Assembly (NCBI GenBank): GCA_902615025.1
Contig: CACMNV010000008.1
Span: 1-47,558, forward strand
Reading direction: 5' to 3'
Source of the DNA: an uncultured SAR116 cluster alpha proteobacterium
Lineage (GTDB): Bacteria > Pseudomonadota > Alphaproteobacteria > Puniceispirillales > Marisalimonadaceae
Length of the DNA: 47,558 nucleotides
Shown here one piece after another: positions 43,870 to 47,558 of this stretch; the stretch's first letter is position 1; each line of letters starts with the position of its first letter. Position numbers and translations under genes: made by a program. The notes under the pieces are model-generated. The model ran no database searches. It was not told where the DNA came from and saw only the letters and a list, made by a program, of their open reading frames with translations.

Positions 43870-44741
43870 CACATTCTATCTCTTTAATTGCCCCAGCAAA
43901 ATTAAATCTAAATCTTATTGTTAAAGAAAAATTAAAAAATGGTTATCATTCATTAGAAAGTGATATTTGTTTTTTAGACCTACATGATGAAATAAATATT
44001 GAAATTAGTAATTTAAATAATATCAAAATAAGTGATAAAAGTACTTTTTCATTACAAAATGAAAGTATTTTATTGAAAACATTGAACTGTTTTAATAGAG
44101 AATTCAAAAACAAAAATAAATTTGAAATTACTTTGAAAAAAAATATACCAATAGGAGCTGGCTTAGGTGGAGGATCTTCTGACAGTGCAACTCTATTATT
44201 AGGGCTTAGATATTTTTATAACAAAAATCTTCACAATTCAAAAAAAATTACTTTAACAAAACTAAAGGAAATAGGTCTAAAAATTGGATCTGATGTTCCC
44301 GCATGCATAGTTGGTAAGAGCCTAAAATTAAGTGGAATTGGAGAAAAATTAGAAAAAATATACGTTCCAGAAAATTACAAATTTTTATTAATTTATCCAA
44401 ACAAGACTTTATCAACAAAATTAGTATTTGATAATTTTAATTTTAGAACTGAAAATAATTTAAACCCCATATATTTTAATAAGATTAAAATATATAACTC
44501 TCTGAAATTTGCATCTCAATCCATTGAACCAGAAATTAATAAAATGTTAAAAATATTAAAATCTTTTGAGAAAATTATTGCCTTTGGTATGTCTGGTAGT
44601 GGATCAAGTTGTTTTGGCATATTTAAAAGCTCTAAAGATTTTATAAATGATAAGGAGTTTGAGAAATTAAAATTTAAAAAAAACTATTTTATTTGGCATG
44701 GTAATAAAAAAGAGTTTGGATATAATAGAATAATATATTAA
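43866..44741 (+). CDS. ispE: 4-diphosphocytidyl-2-C-methyl-D-erythritol kinase
   Basis: IspE phosphorylates CDP-methylerythritol in the MEP isoprenoid pathway. The 291-aa GHMP kinase has the N-terminal APAKLNLNLIVKEKLKNGYH, the ATP-binding GAGLGGGSSDSATLLLGL, KIGSDVPACIVGKSLKLSG with the substrate loop, and the C-terminal FGMSGSGSSCFGIF glycine loop. All are characteristic. It starts within the stop of the TPR lipoprotein gene (ATGA overlap). tRNA-Gln follows after 12 bases. Confidence 0.95.
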   Translation: MTHSISLIAPAKLNLNLIVKEKLKNGYHSLESDICFLDLHDEINIEISNLNNIKISDKSTFSLQNESILLKTLNCFNREFKNKNKFEITLKKNIPIGAGLGGGSSDSATLLLGLRYFYNKNLHNSKKITLTKLKEIGLKIGSDVPACIVGKSLKLSGIGEKLEKIYVPENYKFLLIYPNKTLSTKLVFDNFNFRTENNLNPIYFNKIKIYNSLKFASQSIEPEINKMLKILKSFEKIIAFGMSGSGSSCFGIFKSSKDFINDKEFEKLKFKKNYFIWHGNKKEFGYNRIIY

Positions 44742-44753
44742 ATATGCATATGT

Positions 44754-44828
44754 TGGGGTGTAGCCAAGTGGTAAGGCATCGGGTTTTGATCCCGTGTACC
44801 GTAGGTTCGAATCCTACCACCCCAGCCA
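44754..44828 (+). tRNA. tRNA-Gln(TTG)
   Basis: The acceptor stem TGGGGTG/CACCCCA, D arm GCC...GGC, anticodon stem TCGGG/CCCGT closed around TTTTGAT (anticodon TTG), T arm GTAGG TTCGAAT CCTAC, discriminator G and encoded CCA (44826-44828) give a complete cloverleaf. The U1-A72-like acceptor start is typical of bacterial tRNA-Gln. No duplicate of its 3' end was noticed in the window. Confidence 0.96.
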
Positions 44829-44832
44829 AATA

Positions 44833-45510
44833 TTACATTAATTTATTGAAGTAATAACCACCTAAATTATCTGAACAAATAAATGGATGTTGATACTCGA
44901 AAGCATCAAGTTTTTTTTTCAAACTATATATATGCGTTTCTAATGTATGGGTATTAATTCTCTCGGTAATACCCCAAACATTTATTAATATTTCATCCTT
45001 TTTAAGAACATTTTCTTTATTTTCTAATATAAAATTTAGTAATCTACTTTCTTTTTCAGTGAGATTTATAATCTTATTTCTATTTAATAAAGTTTTAGTC
45101 TCAGGCCTGAAAATTAAATCACGAGTTATTTTGATGTTTTTCTGGTTTGTTTCAAAACTTGTAAAAAAATCTTGCATAATATCAATGATTTGCTTAAGTC
45201 TGAATGGCTTAACAACAAAACTAAGATTATAGAATTTTTTAAATTGAGATCTATCAATATGATCATCATAGATAACAATAATCTTTGATTTTTTTTCATT
45301 TGCTAAATTTATCAAAGTATTATGATTATCTTTAATGAATTTAAAATTGACTATTATTAAGTCTATTGTATCAAGTAGATTAAGGCTATTAATGTTATAC
45401 GTTTTTAAAAATTTTATATTGAAGCTTTTTTCAAAAACTATTGATACTTGTTCTTCAATTAAATCATTTAATGGTTGATCATTATCAATTATAACAAATT
45501 TTTTTTGCAT
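44833..45510 (-). CDS. OmpR-family response regulator without phospho-acceptor Asp
   Basis: The ATG at 45510 begins the protein at MQKKFVIIDNDQPLND. An ATG at 45537 would add nine residues. The receiver domain keeps the acidic pocket (D9, D11) and the switch lysine (VVKPF, K101). The position of the phosphorylated aspartate reads LIIVNFKF, with Asn55. The C-terminal winged helix (about 150-225) is typical: NLTEKESRLLNFILENKENV, INVWG and HTLETHIYSLKKKL. It may therefore work without phosphorylation. No kinase gene is adjacent. It is divergent from ribA across 40 bp. Confidence 0.85.
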   Translation of the reverse strand: MQKKFVIIDNDQPLNDLIEEQVSIVFEKSFNIKFLKTYNINSLNLLDTIDLIIVNFKFIKDNHNTLINLANEKKSKIIVIYDDHIDRSQFKKFYNLSFVVKPFRLKQIIDIMQDFFTSFETNQKNIKITRDLIFRPETKTLLNRNKIINLTEKESRLLNFILENKENVLKKDEILINVWGITERINTHTLETHIYSLKKKLDAFEYQHPFICSDNLGGYYFNKLM

Positions 45511-45550
45511 TTTTTTAACTATATATATATATAACATCTATTATATTGTC

Positions 45551-46657
45551 ATGAAACATAATCTACAATTTGAAAGAATATTATTTGAGTTGAATAGGGG
45601 ACATCATATTATTCTCTCTGATTATGAAAACAGATGTAACATTCTATTTTCAGCTACAGAAGCAATTAATGAGAATACTCTTCTTTTTCATAAAAAATTT
45701 TCAAAAAGCTCTCCAAGTATTTTACTGTCAGCTGAAAGATGTAAGAAATTAAATATTAAAACTGATTATTGTTGTTCTTTTTCAATTGATTTTAAATGGA
45801 CAATGAAGAATATCTATAATTTAGCATTTGGTAATATTGTAGACAATGGCTTAAATTTAAATGGAGTAATTGAAGAAAATTCAAAACTTATGAATTTAAG
45901 TTTACAAATACTTAAGAAAGCTAAATTACTTCCCAGTGGTATTTTTTCAATAATTGATATTCCTCAAAACATTTCAATTGAACAATTAGCTTTAAAAAAT
46001 AAAATATTTTACTTAAATGTATCTGACCTTGAAGAAATAATTGATATAAAAAAACCTAACATTGAAATTATAACAAGAGCTAAATTGCCAATAAAAAAAA
46101 CTAATGCTTCGGAAATAATTGTTTTTAAATTTAATAATGAACCAAAAGAGTTTTTTTGTATTCTAATTGGTAAAATTAACAACAGAAATCAATCTGATTT
46201 TTCCCCAACAGTAAGAATTCATAGCCAATGTGTAACTGGAGATATATTCCACAGCCTAAAATGTGATTGTGGAGAACAATTAAACAAATCTCTCGATATA
46301 ATGGTTAAAAATGGAGAGGGTGTATTGATTTATCTTCCACAAGAAGGAAGAGACATAGGTCTGACAAATAAAATAAGGGCATATAAACTTCAAGAAGATG
46401 GATTGGATACTGTAGATGCAAATTTAACATTAGGTTTTAGAGACGATGAGAGATCGTATGATGTTGCAGTTGCAATATTAAAAAAATTAAATTTTACAAA
46501 GATTAATTTAATTACAAATAATCCAGAAAAAATTAAAAAGTTAAATGAAGGGGGATTAGAAGTTTTAAAAATAATTAAATTAAACATTGAACCAAACGAA
46601 ATTAATGAAAATTACTTAAAAACTAAAAAAATTAAATCTAACCACATTTATGATTAA
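45551..46657 (+). CDS. ribA: GTP cyclohydrolase II (RibA, with N-terminal extension)
   Basis: The C-terminal half is GTP cyclohydrolase II, the first step of riboflavin synthesis. It has VRIHSQCVTGDIFHSLKCDCGEQL with zinc ligands C227, C238 and C240, then VLIYLPQEGRDIGLTNKIRAY, and VDANLTLGFRDDERSYDVAV with the catalytic Arg/Asp region. The first 190 or so residues correspond to the RibB-like extension found in alphaproteobacterial RibA proteins, which lacks the acidic DHBP-synthase motifs here. A separate RibB would therefore be needed. Its stop overlaps the convergent YggS-type gene by four bases. Confidence 0.92.
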   Translation: MKHNLQFERILFELNRGHHIILSDYENRCNILFSATEAINENTLLFHKKFSKSSPSILLSAERCKKLNIKTDYCCSFSIDFKWTMKNIYNLAFGNIVDNGLNLNGVIEENSKLMNLSLQILKKAKLLPSGIFSIIDIPQNISIEQLALKNKIFYLNVSDLEEIIDIKKPNIEIITRAKLPIKKTNASEIIVFKFNNEPKEFFCILIGKINNRNQSDFSPTVRIHSQCVTGDIFHSLKCDCGEQLNKSLDIMVKNGEGVLIYLPQEGRDIGLTNKIRAYKLQEDGLDTVDANLTLGFRDDERSYDVAVAILKKLNFTKINLITNNPEKIKKLNEGGLEVLKIIKLNIEPNEINENYLKTKKIKSNHIYD

Positions 46658-47319
46658 TCTCTTTTACCAAAAAATGAGGTGCCTATTCTTAGATAGGTAG
46701 AGCCAAATTTAATTGCTTTTTCGTAATCCAAAGACATTCCCATAGATAAATGATTAAGTTTAAATTTATTTGCCAATTCTCTTAAGATACAAAAATGAAT
46801 GCTTGGTTCTTCATCTACAGGAGGCAAACACATCAACCCTGTAATGGGTATTTTTAGAGTATTTACAAATTTAAAAAATTCTTCAAACTCTTCTAAGCTA
46901 ATACCTGATTTGTTCTGTTCATCTCCAGTATTTACTTGTATCATAAATGACTTAGTCTTACTTGTGGATGTCAAATGTTTTGATATTTCTAAAGCTAAAT
47001 TTTTCCTATCTAAAGTATGAATTACGTTAAAGAAATTTAGAGCTTTTTTTACTTTGTTCGTTTGTAAATGACCTATATAATGTAATTCAATATCTTCGTA
47101 AATGTCTAAAATGCTTGTCCATCGTTTTATTGCGTCTTGTACCTTATTTTCTCCGAAAACTCTATGACCAGCTTTTAAAGCATTTTTGATTTTATAATCA
47201 GGTTGTTGCTTTGAAACTGCAACAAGTTTAGGCGAAGATTTAGAAGAATAAAATGATTCTTTATGACATTTTTCTATTGTTTTTATCAAACTATGTCTAT
47301 TAGCAAATATATCATCCAT
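46654..47319 (-). CDS. YggS/PROSC-family PLP homeostasis protein
   Basis: The alanine-racemase-like N-terminal fold binds PLP and helps keep vitamin B6 levels balanced. From the ATG at 47319 (221 aa) the protein reads MDDIFANRHSLIK, then KLVAVSKQQPDYKI with the PLP lysine (K37), and GHRVFGENKVQDAI. Further conserved parts are ELHYIGHLQTNKVKKAL, VNTGDEQNKSGI, and the C-terminal LSMGMSLDYEKAIKFGSTYLRIGTSFFG. An ATG at 47439 would add a hydrophobic leader not found in the family, so the inner start is preferred. The gap to the porin-like gene holds the palindromes at 47429-47478. Confidence 0.92.
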   Translation of the reverse strand: MDDIFANRHSLIKTIEKCHKESFYSSKSSPKLVAVSKQQPDYKIKNALKAGHRVFGENKVQDAIKRWTSILDIYEDIELHYIGHLQTNKVKKALNFFNVIHTLDRKNLALEISKHLTSTSKTKSFMIQVNTGDEQNKSGISLEEFEEFFKFVNTLKIPITGLMCLPPVDEEPSIHFCILRELANKFKLNHLSMGMSLDYEKAIKFGSTYLRIGTSFFGKRD

Positions 47320-47428
47320 ATTAAACCATCTAAATAGTGTTGCAAAATTGCCACAAAAAATAAAAATTGTGATAAATATGCAAAAAAAACTATAGAAATA
47401 TCTATTATTACTTTGTATATATATATCA

Positions 47429-47478
47429 TTAATTTTCAAGGGGAAAATTAAGCTAACATAAGTTGTTTTATCAACTTA
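47429..47478. promoter_or_regulatory. Paired palindromes upstream of the right porin-like gene
   Basis: Two adjacent inverted repeats occur: TTAATTTTC/GAAAATTAA around AAGGG (47429-47451) and TAAGTTG/CAACTTA around TTTTAT (47459-47478). A matching first palindrome and a degenerate second one lie at 98-140, next to the near-identical gene start at the other window edge. They may be operator sites or leader hairpins. The gene starts 22 bases after the second palindrome. Confidence 0.4.
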
Positions 47479-47499
47479 ATTTAAAGAGAGGATTACGTT

Positions 47500-47558
47500 A
47501 TGCGTAAATTACTTTTAACTTCCTCTGCTCTAGTTGCCGCTGCAAGTATATCATCATA
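47500..47558 (+). CDS. Start of a porin-like exported protein (partial, runs off right edge)
   Basis: The first 19 codons (MRKLLLTSSALVAAASISS) are visible after an AGAGAGGATT ribosome binding site. The peptide is identical to the start of the minus-strand gene at 1-59, with only silent changes (TCC and GCC for TCT and GCT). It is a typical signal peptide, and the mature part lies outside the window. A porin identity is an inference. Confidence 0.5.
   Translation, partial: MRKLLLTSSALVAAASISS

Overview
The window is AT-rich, densely packed bacterial DNA with very short or overlapping intergenic regions, most likely from a streamlined marine alphaproteobacterium (SAR11, AEGEAN-169 or HIMB59 type). 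The lineage is inferred from gene content and order: aminotransferase-FtsK-LolA-ExoIII, thioredoxin/TPR-LON-Trm112, UDG4-like/Slt/MoaB, a CcrM GANTC methyltransferase, malate synthase G and a ProXWV betaine transporter. No 16S rRNA is present, so the exact clade is open.

Layout. 1-1229: the start of a minus-strand gene with a porin-like signal peptide, an unrecognised 158-aa ORF, and an exonuclease III gene cut to its first 36 or so codons. 1230-8373: envelope and cell-division genes (lolA, ftsK, PLP aminotransferase), a UbiH-type hydroxylase, Trm112-like, LON-domain and thioredoxin/TPR genes. 8520-10619: an oxidoreductase/DegT aminotransferase pair for an amino-sugar nucleotide. 10663-10737: tRNA-Gly(GCC). 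10739-22704: a genomic island of about 12 kb integrated in that tRNA. It is bounded by a 37-bp exact repeat of the tRNA 3' end and starts with a tyrosine integrase. 22742-28462: a JmjC/cupin oxygenase, a probably frameshifted secreted protein, a DUF1445 protein, purT, a methyltransferase, a decayed alpha/beta hydrolase and a membrane-anchored acidic protein. 28628-31627: proX-proW-proV with a strong hairpin after proX. 31624-35268: ugd, galU and a phosphohexomutase. 35284-44741: malate synthase G, ccrM, rnhB, moaB, slt, a degenerate UDG4-like gene, a TPR lipoprotein and ispE. 44754-47558: tRNA-Gln, an atypical response regulator, ribA, a YggS-type PLP protein, and the start of a second porin-like gene almost identical to the one at the left edge but in the opposite orientation.

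The island is the most novel part. It has no capsid, portal, terminase or conjugation genes. Its cargo is mostly envelope proteins: an exported trypsin-like protease with an intact triad, a four-helix membrane protein with coiled coils on both sides, an exported cysteine-containing protein with a possible vWA-like fold, a 753-aa exported repeat protein, two more exported repeat proteins (Sel1 and MORN), and another exported protein. It also has a cytosolic protein with what look like the A, B and C motifs of family A (Pol I-like) polymerases. The tightly spaced integrase-protease-membrane-vWA run is a candidate undescribed envelope-acting system. This is inferred from architecture and context only.

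Both window ends fall inside nearly identical signal-peptide sequences. This suggests a contig broken at a multicopy porin gene family.
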